DNA of 64,000 nucleotides from assembly GCA_022827885.1 (NCBI GenBank), contig JAJEIP010000050.1, positions 26,268-90,267 of the forward strand, given 5' to 3'. The position numbers and the translations under genes are program-made. This DNA comes from Candidatus Poribacteria bacterium (GTDB taxonomy: Bacteria; Poribacteria; WGA-4E; WGA-3G). Each line of letters opens with the position of its first letter. Within the stretch, counting starts at the first letter, position 1. This document shows, piece by piece, positions 15,736 to 24,778 of the stretch. The notes under the pieces were generated by a model. It was not told the origin of the DNA and did no database searches. It saw nothing but the letters and a program-made list of their open reading frames with translations.

Positions 15736-18516
15736 CTACGGATTGGTACGTTCAAAACAAAACACACCCCGATGTTCCGTGCCAACGTAAAAGGTATCTC
15801 CATCAACAACCAGCGAAGTTATCGCATCTGGAATTTCGAGCACAATTTGTTCCCAAGTCCGAGCTTTCGTTAAGTAATAGATACCTTCATCACTAGCTCC
15901 ATAAACGGCATTCTCCGCTGTTGCTAACGACTTAAGGATTACGCTTTCTCCCGCTTTATCGGTGATTGCATCCCAAGCAACACCATCTATTGAACTGAAA
16001 ACCCCTTTATCCGTTGCTACGTGAACCGTTGAGTCGGCAAAGACAATTTGATTGAAGTGTTCAACAGACAGCGGCAGATTCACGGTAATGTCATTCCAAC
16101 TGTCTCCGCCGTCAAATGATTGGTAGAGATGTCCGTCCCGCTTACCCACGTAGACTGTTTCACCCGATGTAGCCAACTTAAAACCGCGCGACATGTTATC
16201 CCGTGTAAGTTCATAGGTTTCTTGGACACCTGTATCCGACCATCTTGCGTCCCCAGGTTTCCATCGGAAGAGTTTGTAGTTGTATTCCATGTAGTAGGTT
16301 TCCCTACTCACGGCGAAGTTGCCGTATAGACCTTCCAGCATCAATTCGTAAGTTAGTTGACGGTCGCCTTTGACTTGATCCAGCAGTTTTAAAAAGCATT
16401 CTGCCCCAAATTTTGGATTTTCCCGTATTATTTGAGTTGATAAAGGTTCAGCACCAGCGTCAGGATCTGAAGAGGAGGTAAAGAAAATTTGTGCCTCTTG
16501 TCCCGACAACCGGTCAGAATCGAAGGGAAATGTTACTTTTCCAAACACCGTCCACATGAGTCTTCCTGAATCTACAGAAGGCATCATTCCCTCAATACGG
16601 ACTAAGCAATTTTTATCCGGAACTAAGCGATAATAACCGGTTTCACAATTACCTCGAATTGCTTTTGCGTACAGAATACCGTTGGCTGCAGAAATCTGCA
16701 CAATTCGCGGCGTATATTCCTGAAATTTCACTGTTGCCTTGTACTTTGGTATTTCTGAAGTCCCCCTTTGCAGTTTGATGCCAATAGCAGTCCACGAACG
16801 TCCTGCATCTGTTGATTTAACGACACTCCCAGCAACTGTTGCATATAGTGCTTTAGGCGTTTTTGAATCTGGACTTGTCGTGAAACTGACTAAGTTATCC
16901 ACACGGCACTCAAACCTTGTATTGAATCGGTACCAAGTTTTACCGCCATCCGTTGAACGATGAATTCCAGTGATTCCTCCGGTATAAAAGGTGTTTTCGT
17001 CCAAAGCCACAGCACAGTTCACGCTAAACTGAATAGGTGTAATACCGGAAGATTCTACGGATTTCCAAGTGTTTCCACAATCAATTGAGCGAGCCACAAC
17101 CCCCTCATCTCCACCTATCAGTAAGACTGTTTTTCCAGATGTAAGCAATGTTATCTGAGGTAATGTGATCATTAGATGCCGAGCATCCGTAGGCGTTATA
17201 TCTGTCCAAGAATCACCACCATCTGCTGAGCGGAATACCCACCACGAATCCTTACTGATGTTACAGAAATTAAAGTAATTTTCTATAGGTGTTCCGTCAC
17301 CTTCCATTATATTTACCGATACCGCGGCATAGATATAGTCTTCAGACACCACTAAAGAACATACCTTCACAATGTTGTCCACTGGCAACTGTAGATGTTC
17401 CCAAGTTTCGGCGTTAAGACGATATGCTCCCAAAGCGGTTCCAGCGAATAGACTGTCTCGGTTTACGCATAGGGTGCCAATTCCATCGTGCTCAATCAAG
17501 CGGTTGTCTAAACCATCGTTCAGGTCTACCCACGTATTTCCGGCATCGTCAGACCTGAAAATACCATTACTAAGACTGAGGTAAAAAATTCCTTCAGTAA
17601 TCAGCAATTCCCGCACATGCCCTTTTGGGCAAGGACCGACGGAATTCCAAGTTTTACCCCTATCGGTTGAAGCGAACAACTCATGAGATGGGATAATGTA
17701 AAGCGTCCCATCGTGTTCAGCAATAGGAATATCACCCTCAGTTTCTTGACGTAAAAGATCAGCGTTAACAAGTTCCCAATCGTTTTCACCCATTGGTAAT
17801 TTGTAAATGCTTTCATGACCCATCACTGCATAGAGGGCATTATCCGAAGTTTTAGTTAATGTGCCTACTGAAGCTGCTACACCCGGTTCATCCGTCTGAG
17901 TCCACTTCACGATATCCTCTATAAGATCGTCAGCCCCTTGGAAATTGCCCAAGCTTTCGCGAACCACAGATTCTTCCCTCTTCAATCGTTCGCGGGCGCG
18001 ATGGAGTTGACTCTTAACCGTATTTGGCGAGACCTCCAGAAAATCACCAATCTCTTCACATGTCATCTCGCTCAGGTAGTGGAGTACCACCGCTGTCCGT
18101 TCACGTTCAGGCAACTTTTGAAGAAGGTACTCAACCACTTCGCGTTGCTGTTCTGTGGCTAACTTTTCAGTCTGTTCCGCCATATACTGGGCATAGAACA
18201 GTGCCTCTATTTCCGCTTTGCTCATCGCTTCTAAGGATTGCATCGAGACCTTTTTCTCCCCGAGCCATGTGAGGGAACAGCGAGTCGCAATCATATAAAG
18301 CCAGCCTGAAAACCGGTTTGGATCTCTCAGCGTGCCAAGTTTTTCATAAACCCTAAGAAAAGTATCCTGTGTAATTTCTTCGGCGATATGATAGTCCCTT
18401 ACCTTTCGCTGGACGAACGCGTGTATCTGCTTTTCGTATTTTTTTACGAGGGCAGTAAAAGCCACCTCATCGCCTGCCAAGATACGCTCAATCCATTTAG
18501 CATCGTTGTTTTTCAT
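15736..18516 (-). CDS. ECF sigma factor fused to a BNR/YCF48 propeller, lacking the membrane anchor
   Basis: This 926-residue paralogue of 7575-10670 has sigma region 2 at about residues 8-82 (EITQDTFLRVYEKL, WLYMIATR) and region 4 at about 128-188 (EMTCEEIGDFLEVSPNTVKSQL). A propeller follows with seven or more Asp boxes (for example RSTDGGKTWYR, QSFDGGDSWND). Unlike the first copy, the sigma domain joins the propeller directly at about residue 200, and no hydrophobic segment is present, so the protein is probably soluble. Shine-Dalgarno GGAGGAG precedes the ATG. The two ABC permease genes of block 2 follow, separated by a MITE. Whether this form still regulates transcription is unknown. Confidence 0.85.
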   Translation of the reverse strand: MKNNDAKWIERILAGDEVAFTALVKKYEKQIHAFVQRKVRDYHIAEEITQDTFLRVYEKLGTLRDPNRFSGWLYMIATRCSLTWLGEKKVSMQSLEAMSKAEIEALFYAQYMAEQTEKLATEQQREVVEYLLQKLPERERTAVVLHYLSEMTCEEIGDFLEVSPNTVKSQLHRARERLKREESVVRESLGNFQGADDLIEDIVKWTQTDEPGVAASVGTLTKTSDNALYAVMGHESIYKLPMGENDWELVNADLLRQETEGDIPIAEHDGTLYIIPSHELFASTDRGKTWNSVGPCPKGHVRELLITEGIFYLSLSNGIFRSDDAGNTWVDLNDGLDNRLIEHDGIGTLCVNRDSLFAGTALGAYRLNAETWEHLQLPVDNIVKVCSLVVSEDYIYAAVSVNIMEGDGTPIENYFNFCNISKDSWWVFRSADGGDSWTDITPTDARHLMITLPQITLLTSGKTVLLIGGDEGVVARSIDCGNTWKSVESSGITPIQFSVNCAVALDENTFYTGGITGIHRSTDGGKTWYRFNTRFECRVDNLVSFTTSPDSKTPKALYATVAGSVVKSTDAGRSWTAIGIKLQRGTSEIPKYKATVKFQEYTPRIVQISAANGILYAKAIRGNCETGYYRLVPDKNCLVRIEGMMPSVDSGRLMWTVFGKVTFPFDSDRLSGQEAQIFFTSSSDPDAGAEPLSTQIIRENPKFGAECFLKLLDQVKGDRQLTYELMLEGLYGNFAVSRETYYMEYNYKLFRWKPGDARWSDTGVQETYELTRDNMSRGFKLATSGETVYVGKRDGHLYQSFDGGDSWNDITVNLPLSVEHFNQIVFADSTVHVATDKGVFSSIDGVAWDAITDKAGESVILKSLATAENAVYGASDEGIYYLTKARTWEQIVLEIPDAITSLVVDGDTFYVGTEHRGVFCFERTNP

Positions 18517-18804
18517 GCGTCTCCTCCAATCAACACTATTGGCTTATGACCTGTGACACATATTATAGGAAAGAAGGTTGCATATTCGTAATTTTGTAAA
18601 CCATAGGTCTCGATTCAAAAAAAAGAACAACATCATGCCACAGAATTGCTAAATGTTTTCTGAACTGGCGTTATAGTTAACCCAAGTTACAAAGGGGTGA
18701 TTTTCGGCAAAAAGGTTTAAAATGAAAAATCGGATTCACGGAACCTAAAGGACATCGAAATCCAAGTACAGGTGAGCTCAACTTGTAGAAAGTGTAAAAG
18801 AGAA

Positions 18805-19503
18805 TTAATGCACAGTTTGGGATCTCATATAGGCATCCGCGCGCTCAAAGTCTTCAGGTGTGTTGATGTTGAAAAAGGACATGCCCTTCGGATCGAACGC
18901 CTGCCAGACTTCAGGCGAAACGCGCTTTATGTGTGCGTGGTCCTGTAAAGCATGGACACGCAACTCCGAGTCCCGTAACATTGACTCGATGATAGGCAGG
19001 CATCTTTTAGAATAGGCGGCGCACAACGTTTGGAGGGTTATCTGGGTATTGTGAGAGGGGTTTGTAACCCCGATGTCCTTGTTACAGAGGGAAGCTTGCC
19101 TACTACTATAGGTATAAGGCATCACCGCATCATATGCTCCCAAAACGGAAACGAGATAGGTGAGCAGTTTGGGTTCCACGAACGGACTATCACAGGCGAC
19201 ACAGAGGACAGTGTTGTGTGAAGCACGCCTCAAACCGGTATAGATGCCGCCCAACGCGCCAGTCCCCGGAAGAATATCACCGTGCATCGGGACATCAAGA
19301 TGTGCATATTCAGCAGGACTATTGGTGATAAGCAGGAGTTCCTCTGTAACGAGGCACATGCGGTGGATAACGTGTCCGATGAGTGAATTGTCTCCGAGCT
19401 GCATCAACGCCTTATTCTCTCCCATCCGCCGACTCTTACCACCGGCAAGGATAACACCTGTGACTGGAAGTGGATTTTTATGCACGTTCAACGACATCGA
19501 CAA
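18805..19503 (-). CDS. mobA: Molybdenum cofactor guanylyltransferase
   Basis: This 232-residue protein is of the MobA family, which transfers GMP to molybdopterin to make the guanine dinucleotide cofactor in the cytoplasm. It shows the nucleotidyltransferase signature GVILAGGKSRRMGENKA (about residues 16-32), GTGALGGIYTGL and VACDSPFVEP (the metal-binding Asp). It ends in the typical FFNINTPEDF. The length is near the family norm of 190-230. It overlaps the end of the M28 peptidase gene by 26 bases and is the last gene of a probable three-gene operon. A methionine two codons in is an alternative start. Other molybdenum genes are not in the window. Confidence 0.9.
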   Translation of the reverse strand: MSMSLNVHKNPLPVTGVILAGGKSRRMGENKALMQLGDNSLIGHVIHRMCLVTEELLLITNSPAEYAHLDVPMHGDILPGTGALGGIYTGLRRASHNTVLCVACDSPFVEPKLLTYLVSVLGAYDAVMPYTYSSRQASLCNKDIGVTNPSHNTQITLQTLCAAYSKRCLPIIESMLRDSELRVHALQDHAHIKRVSPEVWQAFDPKGMSFFNINTPEDFERADAYMRSQTVH

Positions 19504-20680
19504 TTAACTCACCTACCTGTTGTAAACTTTTCGTGTTGAGCAGATCACACGTGTCTCGTTCCGAATGAATTTTTAATGCAACGCGTCCCACATCTCCTGC
19601 TGTTAACGTGACCGTTTCAAATCCGTGGCTTGCAATCGGGATGCTGTCTAACCCAACACCGATCGGTAAGTACCGCTCGAAAACCTGTATACCGAGTGCT
19701 TTGCCCGATGTGCGGAACATCTCAGCTAACATATCTGCGGTGTGGACCGTCGGAATTCCATAGCGTGTAACGACGCTAACGGCGTTCCCAACGCCGAGTC
19801 CGTCTAAGTTGATAACATAGGTATTTTCTGGGTCATATTCATCAGCATGTGTTTGGACATAGCGTAATGCCCCGCACATGCCGTATTCTTCCGCGCCAGC
19901 AGCGAGAAACGTAATAGATTTATCCTCACCCCGCGCCATCACGACCCGTGCCACTTCAAGCATAACGCCAACGCCAGAGGCATTATCAAAACCCCCAGGA
20001 GAGCGGTTCTGTGTGAAATTGATTTGTAAAAGCAGCAAGCAAAAAGCAGTAACGCCAGCGACACTCCAGACAATAACGATGGAATCGGGCAACCAGACCC
20101 AGACGAGGGGGCTGTAATCGGGCAACCAAACGAGGATAGCGACCTCAATCACCATTACAGTTGTCAAGGCAGTAAGTCCAGCAATCGCGATACCGTAAGC
20201 GACTGCCCGGACAGCAATCGGCAATACCTGTGATTTGGAGTCATAGTGTGCAACGAATAGGAGGGCAGGCGTATTATCATTCGGTTTCCTACCGTTTGTC
20301 GCAACAATGTTCTCCGAATCATACTTTCTACCCACATCATATAACCCTTCAAACCGCTTCTGCCACTGCGTACAAAGCAATGTTACAGCAAGACTGAATA
20401 AACAAGCAAGACATACAGGTATCAGAAACCGTTCGCCGAGCCACGGGACAGAGAGGACTATCGGGACGAAAAGACCACACAGGAGACGCGGTAATACCTC
20501 TGCGGGAAACTTTGTAAAAGAAAAAGGTTCTCGTGTGACATTCAACCCTAATTCTGAGAATCGCTGGACGATATAGTCTTGTGCCTTCGCTTCGCCCGCG
20601 CTGCCCACCAATCGCGGAAAAGCGAGTTGCGTGATGTGGTGATACGCACGTTTTGCATTATAAGCGTCGTTTGCGTCCAT
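19478..20680 (-). CDS. M28 family zinc aminopeptidase with membrane segments
   Basis: This 400-residue protein has an N-terminal cap, two blocks of membrane helices (about residues 62-105 and 165-222) and an M28 peptidase domain split around the second block. Zinc-ligand motifs are AHYDS (about 145-149), GFDNASGVGVMLEVA and AAGAEEYGMCGALRYV. It begins nine bases after the sulfatase stop and its end overlaps mobA, so the three share a transcript. The catalytic site may face the periplasm. M28 enzymes remove N-terminal residues or cleave dipeptides; the substrate is not evident. Confidence 0.82.
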   Translation of the reverse strand: MDANDAYNAKRAYHHITQLAFPRLVGSAGEAKAQDYIVQRFSELGLNVTREPFSFTKFPAEVLPRLLCGLFVPIVLSVPWLGERFLIPVCLACLFSLAVTLLCTQWQKRFEGLYDVGRKYDSENIVATNGRKPNDNTPALLFVAHYDSKSQVLPIAVRAVAYGIAIAGLTALTTVMVIEVAILVWLPDYSPLVWVWLPDSIVIVWSVAGVTAFCLLLLQINFTQNRSPGGFDNASGVGVMLEVARVVMARGEDKSITFLAAGAEEYGMCGALRYVQTHADEYDPENTYVINLDGLGVGNAVSVVTRYGIPTVHTADMLAEMFRTSGKALGIQVFERYLPIGVGLDSIPIASHGFETVTLTAGDVGRVALKIHSERDTCDLLNTKSLQQVGELIVDVVERA

Positions 20681-20689
20681 TGGAATTTA

Positions 20690-22069
20690 TCAAGTTGTTC
20701 CTAATTCTGACCCGAACCGCCGCCCTAAACGACCACGGAGCGTCTGAGCGATTTGACGTTCCGATTCCGCGATGTTATGAAGTTCACACGGATCGTTCTC
20801 TAAATCGTATAACTCTGTCACATCGCTGTAGTTTTCGATGAGTTTATGCGTCGCTGTCCGAATACACCGGAAGTTTCGGAGGGCACTCACGGTTTCGGTG
20901 CGATGGGTTGCAGTTTCACCACGAAGGACAGGCGCGATAGACCGCGCGTCGATACGCGGCAACACCGGCACACCCGCTAACTCACATATCGTCGGATTCA
21001 GATCGATCAACTCGACCAAACTCTCCGAAATCTGGTTTCCCGCAATACCGGGTCCAGCGACGATGAGTGGCACCCTAAGTGATGCTTCATACGCAACACT
21101 CTTCGTGTAAAGCCCATGGTCACCGAGCATCTCTCCGTGATCGCTTGAATAAATAATATAGGTATTGTCGAGCATGCCGCGCCCCTCAAGTGCGCGGAGC
21201 ATTTCACCGATCTGGTCATCGATCAGTTCCGTTGCGGCGCAGTACTGCTGTCGGGTCAGGGTAATCTCCTCAGGACTAATATCAACAACGCGCCGTTTCA
21301 CCCATTCAGGCTTTCCTTCCATATCGTTGCTGATAGCGGGCGGCATCTCTGCCTCTCTATACTTGTCACCATACGCTGTCGGTGGATCGAACGGATCGTG
21401 TGGTCCGACGAAACTCACAAACATGTGCCATGGGAAATCATCAGGGATCGTTTCAATAAATTCGGTTGCCCGTCTGCCGATGTAGGTATCGGCAAAATCC
21501 TCAGTCGAGAGGACAGAATCGTGGGAACCCTTTTTTATCCAGCCGCCGCTGCTGCGTTTCTGATAATCTTCGTGGAACGCTTTGAGCATCCCTTTTTCTT
21601 CAAGATAGTGTGTATAAGGACCGATGGGTGTTGGTGAGCTTCCGGCATGCATTTTGCCTTCACACTCTTCAGGATGTGTGAACCCCCAACTATAGGTGCG
21701 TGGACGATCACCGTAGCGTCCATTGTAGCCATCCGGTTTGGCGAGGTCGAGTTTACCGACACACCCGACACGATAACCGTGGTCCCGGAGTTGCTGATAA
21801 TAGGTCGGTACGGTGGCGGGCAGGAAACTCCCGTTATCTACTGCTCCCACTCGTGAAGGTTGCAATCCCGATGCGAGTGCAATACGTGAAGGGGCGCAGA
21901 CTGGGGCATTCACTGTGCAGTTCGGAAAACTCACACCCGTTTCTGCTAAACGTCGTAAGTTTGGGGTATTGAGTGCGGTAGGTGCATTCTCGTCAGTTTC
22001 CAGATAATCGTATCGGTGCTGGTCTGACATGATAAAGAGAACGTTCGGTCTATCGGTTTTTCGGGTCAT
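20690..22069 (-). CDS. Type I sulfatase
   Basis: This sulfatase of the arylsulfatase/alkaline phosphatase superfamily has the CxPSR motif (VCAPSRIALASG, Cys at about residue 58), where the Cys is oxidised to formylglycine. It also has metal-binding PNVLFIMSDQH at the N-terminus, SSDHGEMLGDHGLYTKS and a C-terminal VTELYDLENDPCELHN. There is no signal peptide, so it may act in the cytoplasm. The start at 22069 is chosen because the family motif RPNVLFI follows directly and the leader GGGAAAAATTAAA resembles the recurrent start leader. An upstream ATG at 22096 would add nine residues. It heads an operon with an M28 peptidase and mobA. The substrate is unknown. Confidence 0.88.
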   Translation of the reverse strand: MTRKTDRPNVLFIMSDQHRYDYLETDENAPTALNTPNLRRLAETGVSFPNCTVNAPVCAPSRIALASGLQPSRVGAVDNGSFLPATVPTYYQQLRDHGYRVGCVGKLDLAKPDGYNGRYGDRPRTYSWGFTHPEECEGKMHAGSSPTPIGPYTHYLEEKGMLKAFHEDYQKRSSGGWIKKGSHDSVLSTEDFADTYIGRRATEFIETIPDDFPWHMFVSFVGPHDPFDPPTAYGDKYREAEMPPAISNDMEGKPEWVKRRVVDISPEEITLTRQQYCAATELIDDQIGEMLRALEGRGMLDNTYIIYSSDHGEMLGDHGLYTKSVAYEASLRVPLIVAGPGIAGNQISESLVELIDLNPTICELAGVPVLPRIDARSIAPVLRGETATHRTETVSALRNFRCIRTATHKLIENYSDVTELYDLENDPCELHNIAESERQIAQTLRGRLGRRFGSELGTT

Positions 22070-22124
22070 TTTAATTTTTCCCATCCCCGTTTTCATTCAT
22101 AAGGTTCATGATTTGGAGGCATTT

Positions 22125-22182
22125 TGTAGCGTAGACTGTTCGTCTGTATGCTAAGAAGCACAATCTAACAGATTATGCTACA
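22125..22182. repeat. Inverted-repeat element
   Basis: TGTAGCGTAGACTGTT (22125-22140) and AACAGATTATGCTACA (22167-22182) pair at 13 of 16 positions around a short loop. A related half occurs at about 24282-24298 (TTGTAGTATAGACTGG), so this is likely a dispersed repeat. Confidence 0.5.
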
Positions 22183-22388
22183 AGTGGCAACTCGCGTTAT
22201 TATACACCGTATTGTGTCAATTTTCAATGAAAAAATAGCTGCCCTTAGAAGCATTCGGTTCTCCCATAATTTCGATTTTCTGGTTAAAACCTGTTCCCCT
22301 ATAGGGGCGAGCTTTCGCTCGCGATGGCTTCGCGAAAATGCTCAAAAAACCGACAATGGAATGGCTCTGATCCAAAAATCTTGTTACC

Positions 22389-22417
22389 TTGACAAATAAG
22401 TGCAAAAAGGGTATAAT
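22389..22417 (+). promoter_or_regulatory. Consensus sigma-70 promoter
   Basis: TTGACA (22389-22394), a 17-base spacer and TATAAT (22412-22417) are an exact match to the consensus. It lies 50 bases upstream of the small membrane protein gene at 22467. Confidence 0.85.
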
Positions 22418-22466
22418 CCTTAAAAATGAGCGGGTTTCATGTGATCAACACAGAAAGTAATTCTTT

Positions 22467-22868
22467 ATGAGTGAAGAAAAGCAAAAAAAGAAGAATGAAC
22501 TCCACATAACAAAAGAGTGGACGATTGCATTTCTGATACTCATAGGTGCTATGATAGCAATATATATAATGAGGGTTAAACCCAAAGATACAACCCTAAA
22601 ACAAGGTTTGCTAAATATTAGTGCTTTAATACCACTCTTTACCTATATTTCTTCAGTCTTAACTGAAATTGGGGAGGGTATCGTAATGATAGCCAAAGCT
22701 CTATACGATAACTGGCGGGAAAAGAAACAAAAGGAAAGGGAAAGAGAATTAGAAGAAGCTCGGCTTGCCGGTGAGCAGAAAATGTATAATCAATGGGTTG
22801 AATGGGCAGATAATGGGAGGGAAGAGTCAGCCCGCCCTAAATCCCCTCAATCCCCCGAAAAATCCTGA
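22467..22868 (+). CDS. Small membrane protein with charged C-terminal coiled region
   Basis: This 133-residue protein is of no recognised family. It has two membrane segments (about residues 18-37 and 47-72) and a highly charged helical tail (WREKKQKERERELEEARLAG) likely to be a coiled coil, ending in MYNQWVEWADNGREESA. An exact consensus promoter lies 50 bases upstream, so it is probably well expressed. The VOC-family gene follows 22 bases later on the same strand and may be co-transcribed. Function unknown. Confidence 0.7.
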   Translation: MSEEKQKKKNELHITKEWTIAFLILIGAMIAIYIMRVKPKDTTLKQGLLNISALIPLFTYISSVLTEIGEGIVMIAKALYDNWREKKQKERERELEEARLAGEQKMYNQWVEWADNGREESARPKSPQSPEKS

Positions 22869-22890
22869 TAAGGGCTTAAGGAGATCCATA

Positions 22891-23313
22891 ATGGCAGTTT
22901 TTTTACATACACGGGTTCGCGTTAGCGACCTTGACGGTTCCATCAATTGGTATTGTGACCACATGGGGTTCAAAGTCCTGAGTCGGAGCGATAAATCTCC
23001 GGCGGGCAACCAGATCGTCCATCTTGAACTCCCGGGCAACGCACACACATTAGAGTTAACCTATTCACCTGACTTCGATCTTCAGGTTCAAGAGGATCTA
23101 ATGCATTTTGCTATCGGGGTTCCAGATATTGTCGAATTTTGCGACGGGTTAGAGAAAGCAGGACTGGAAATTTGGCCCGATGAATGGCGCGAACAATTCA
23201 CATCGGGGGGAATGAAAATGGCATTCGTCACCGATCCGGACGGCTACGAGGTCGAAATCTTAGAACGTGCAGATGCCTCTGGTGATCCGCTCGATGTGCT
23301 TGATGAATCTTAA
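22891..23313 (+). CDS. VOC (glyoxalase/bleomycin-resistance fold) family protein
   Basis: This 140-residue protein is one vicinal-oxygen-chelate unit pair. It starts MAVFLHTRVRVSDLDGSINW and has the metal-ligand positions typical of lactoylglutathione lyase relatives: His at residue 6 (FLHTRV), Glu in HLELPGN, His in LMHFAIGV and Glu near the end in DPDGYEVEILE. The start at 22891 has an AAGGAG Shine-Dalgarno seven bases upstream; an open frame continues upstream but overlaps the previous gene. Glyoxalase I activity is possible but not certain. It may instead be a small-molecule resistance or lyase enzyme. Confidence 0.85.
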   Translation: MAVFLHTRVRVSDLDGSINWYCDHMGFKVLSRSDKSPAGNQIVHLELPGNAHTLELTYSPDFDLQVQEDLMHFAIGVPDIVEFCDGLEKAGLEIWPDEWREQFTSGGMKMAFVTDPDGYEVEILERADASGDPLDVLDES

Positions 23314-23327
23314 ATCGTAACTTGTAG

Positions 23328-23354
23328 GTTGGGTTGAACGAAGAGAAACCCAAC
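23328..23354. repeat. Hairpin repeat between convergent genes
   Basis: GTTGGGTT (23328-23335) and AACCCAAC (23347-23354) form a perfect 8-bp stem between the VOC gene and the M55 peptidase gene. No T-run follows, so a terminator role is uncertain. Confidence 0.5.
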
Positions 23355-23362
23355 AAAACCGA

Positions 23363-24178
23363 TTAGACATAGGGCCAGAACTGGTTCCACGCCGTCAGCC
23401 AATCTTTCGCTCGGCTTTCAACGGTGACGGGACCTGTTATTTCAACGCCTGCGCGTCCCTTGAATTCCGCGAGTTTATCAACGCTGGAGAGCTCAATTTT
23501 GATTGTCGTCGGCGCATCAGGAACGTAAGGCTTCACCCGTGTTAAATCTGTGAGGGCATCTCTCGCTGCGTCCTCGATCAATTGGCGAGCACGCACCGGT
23601 GGAAGTTGTCTCGCACTATATCGGCTGAGTCCCCGTTTAACAGCGACTGTGAGCAAGTCATCGCCGAGGAGTGCTTTCGCTTCTCGGCAGACTGCCACGT
23701 CGCCTGTAACCAGTGCCACTGGAACCTCATAGGCACCATTGAGTGCCGCGTTTACACCCGTCTCACCGACAAGGTCGTCATTGAACCAAAGGTTCCGATA
23801 CTGCACGCTGGAAATCGTATGGCATAGCACACCGTCAGGTGTGCCGTTGCGGGCATGCATACCGATGAGCAAGCACGCATCACAACCGTCCTTCCACATA
23901 TCTTCGTAGCGTCCCCACCCATGATGCGCCACCCACTCACAATCCGGGTGAATTTTATCCGGAATGAGCGAATTAAAGGTCCACCCTTGTCCTGCCCCGT
24001 GGCAATCTACCACGACAATCTCTGTTGCCCCTGCGGCTTTCGCACCACGCACGGCAGCGTTGATCTCCTCTGTGTAGAGGTGTCGTCCTTCTTCAAACAT
24101 CGCCGCGCCACCGTTCACCTGCTCCCACACGACGATACCGCTGACACCCTCCATATCCGACATGATAAGTACTCGCAT
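23363..24178 (-). CDS. M55 family D-aminopeptidase (DppA-like)
   Basis: This 271-residue protein is of the DppA family, zinc-dependent peptidases that release D-amino acids and act in the cytoplasm on dipeptides. Motifs: MSDMEGVSGI at the N-terminus (Asp and Glu metal ligands), VDCHGAG, HHGWGRYEDMWKDGCDACLLIGMHA, GETGVNAALNGAYEVPVALVTGD. The start at 24178 was chosen over one 21 bases upstream because the domain begins with MRVLIMSDMEG and a GAAGGGG Shine-Dalgarno sits seven to twelve bases before it. The gene is alone on its strand, convergent with the VOC gene. Confidence 0.88.
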   Translation of the reverse strand: MRVLIMSDMEGVSGIVVWEQVNGGAAMFEEGRHLYTEEINAAVRGAKAAGATEIVVVDCHGAGQGWTFNSLIPDKIHPDCEWVAHHGWGRYEDMWKDGCDACLLIGMHARNGTPDGVLCHTISSVQYRNLWFNDDLVGETGVNAALNGAYEVPVALVTGDVAVCREAKALLGDDLLTVAVKRGLSRYSARQLPPVRARQLIEDAARDALTDLTRVKPYVPDAPTTIKIELSSVDKLAEFKGRAGVEITGPVTVESRAKDWLTAWNQFWPYV

Positions 24179-24461
24179 TGTTCTACCCCTTCCGTCCAAT
24201 TTTCCATCAGTATAAAGTCGAAACGCTTAAGATGCAAGTAGAAAATAGGGATGTCCCAGAGGCGTTCAAACACTTTTCGTATTTTGTAGTATAGACTGGG
24301 TTTTTTGGGATTGTCCAAAAACACTGCCCGGCCCCATCCAATCTGAATCTTGAAAAAAACTGAAAAAGTTTGTTTAGGCTAATTACTATTTTGTTATTTT
24401 AATTTAGAAAATTATGTCCTAATCTAACTAATGAATAAATTCTAATTATGGTTGACTTTAT

Positions 24462-24674
24462 ATCAATCGGACTTATGAAAAGAGGTGATAAATCGCCTTA
24501 CTACGAACCGCGGGACCTTGAAAATACGGAATTTTTCAAAAATGGCACTGTTTATAGGCGCCCAATAGCGCAAATCGCGTGTGGACTTGCGGTTAACCAT
24601 CAACTCGCCTCCGATACAATATTCAAAGGCACGAGTTGATGGTTAAAATGCACATTACGTAAGTCCTGATCAAT
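24462..24674. mobile_element. Degenerate MITE related to the one in the TonB receptor gene
   Basis: The ends GGACTTATG (24469-24477) and CGTAAGTCC (24658-24666) match the inverted ends of the 659-762 element. They are flanked by ATCAAT on both sides (24462-24467 and 24669-24674), consistent with a target duplication. Inside is a perfect 15-bp inverted repeat, TTAACCATCAACTCG (24593-24607) against 24632-24646. Confidence 0.55.
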
Positions 24675-24681
24675 TTAAAAT

Positions 24682-24710
24682 TTGACCGAAAATGAGGTCT
24701 TTGATAATAT
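24682..24710 (+). promoter_or_regulatory. Possible promoter of the 989-residue protein gene
   Basis: TTGACC (24682-24687), a 17-base spacer and TAATAT (24705-24710, four of six consensus bases). It lies just right of the MITE-like element and about 70 bases before the ATG. Confidence 0.4.
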
Positions 24711-24778
24711 ATACTCTTAACGTATGTGAAAATATAAAGTTTGTGAACATTTCATGACAGAACTATAGTTAGGGAAGT

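Larger units (their letters stand above)
22097..22466. other. Intergenic region with an inverted repeat, a GC hairpin and a promoter
   Basis: There is no gene. It contains an imperfect inverted repeat (22125-22182), a GGGGCGAGC/GCTCGC hairpin near 22311-22322 and, next to the small membrane protein gene, an exact sigma-70-type promoter (22389-22417). Confidence 0.6.
24179..24778. other. 600-bp intergenic region with a MITE-like element and a promoter
   Basis: No credible gene. It holds a half repeat at about 24282-24298, an AT-rich stretch (24350-24440), the element at 24462-24674 and a promoter for the 989-residue protein gene. Confidence 0.6.

Noticed and set aside
22765..22890. Longer N-terminus for the VOC protein
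   Set aside because: It overlaps the preceding gene and has no ribosome-binding site; the fold begins at 22891.
24448..24639. 63-codon open frame in the intergenic region
   Set aside because: It lies within the MITE-like element, has no Shine-Dalgarno and no recognisable protein features.
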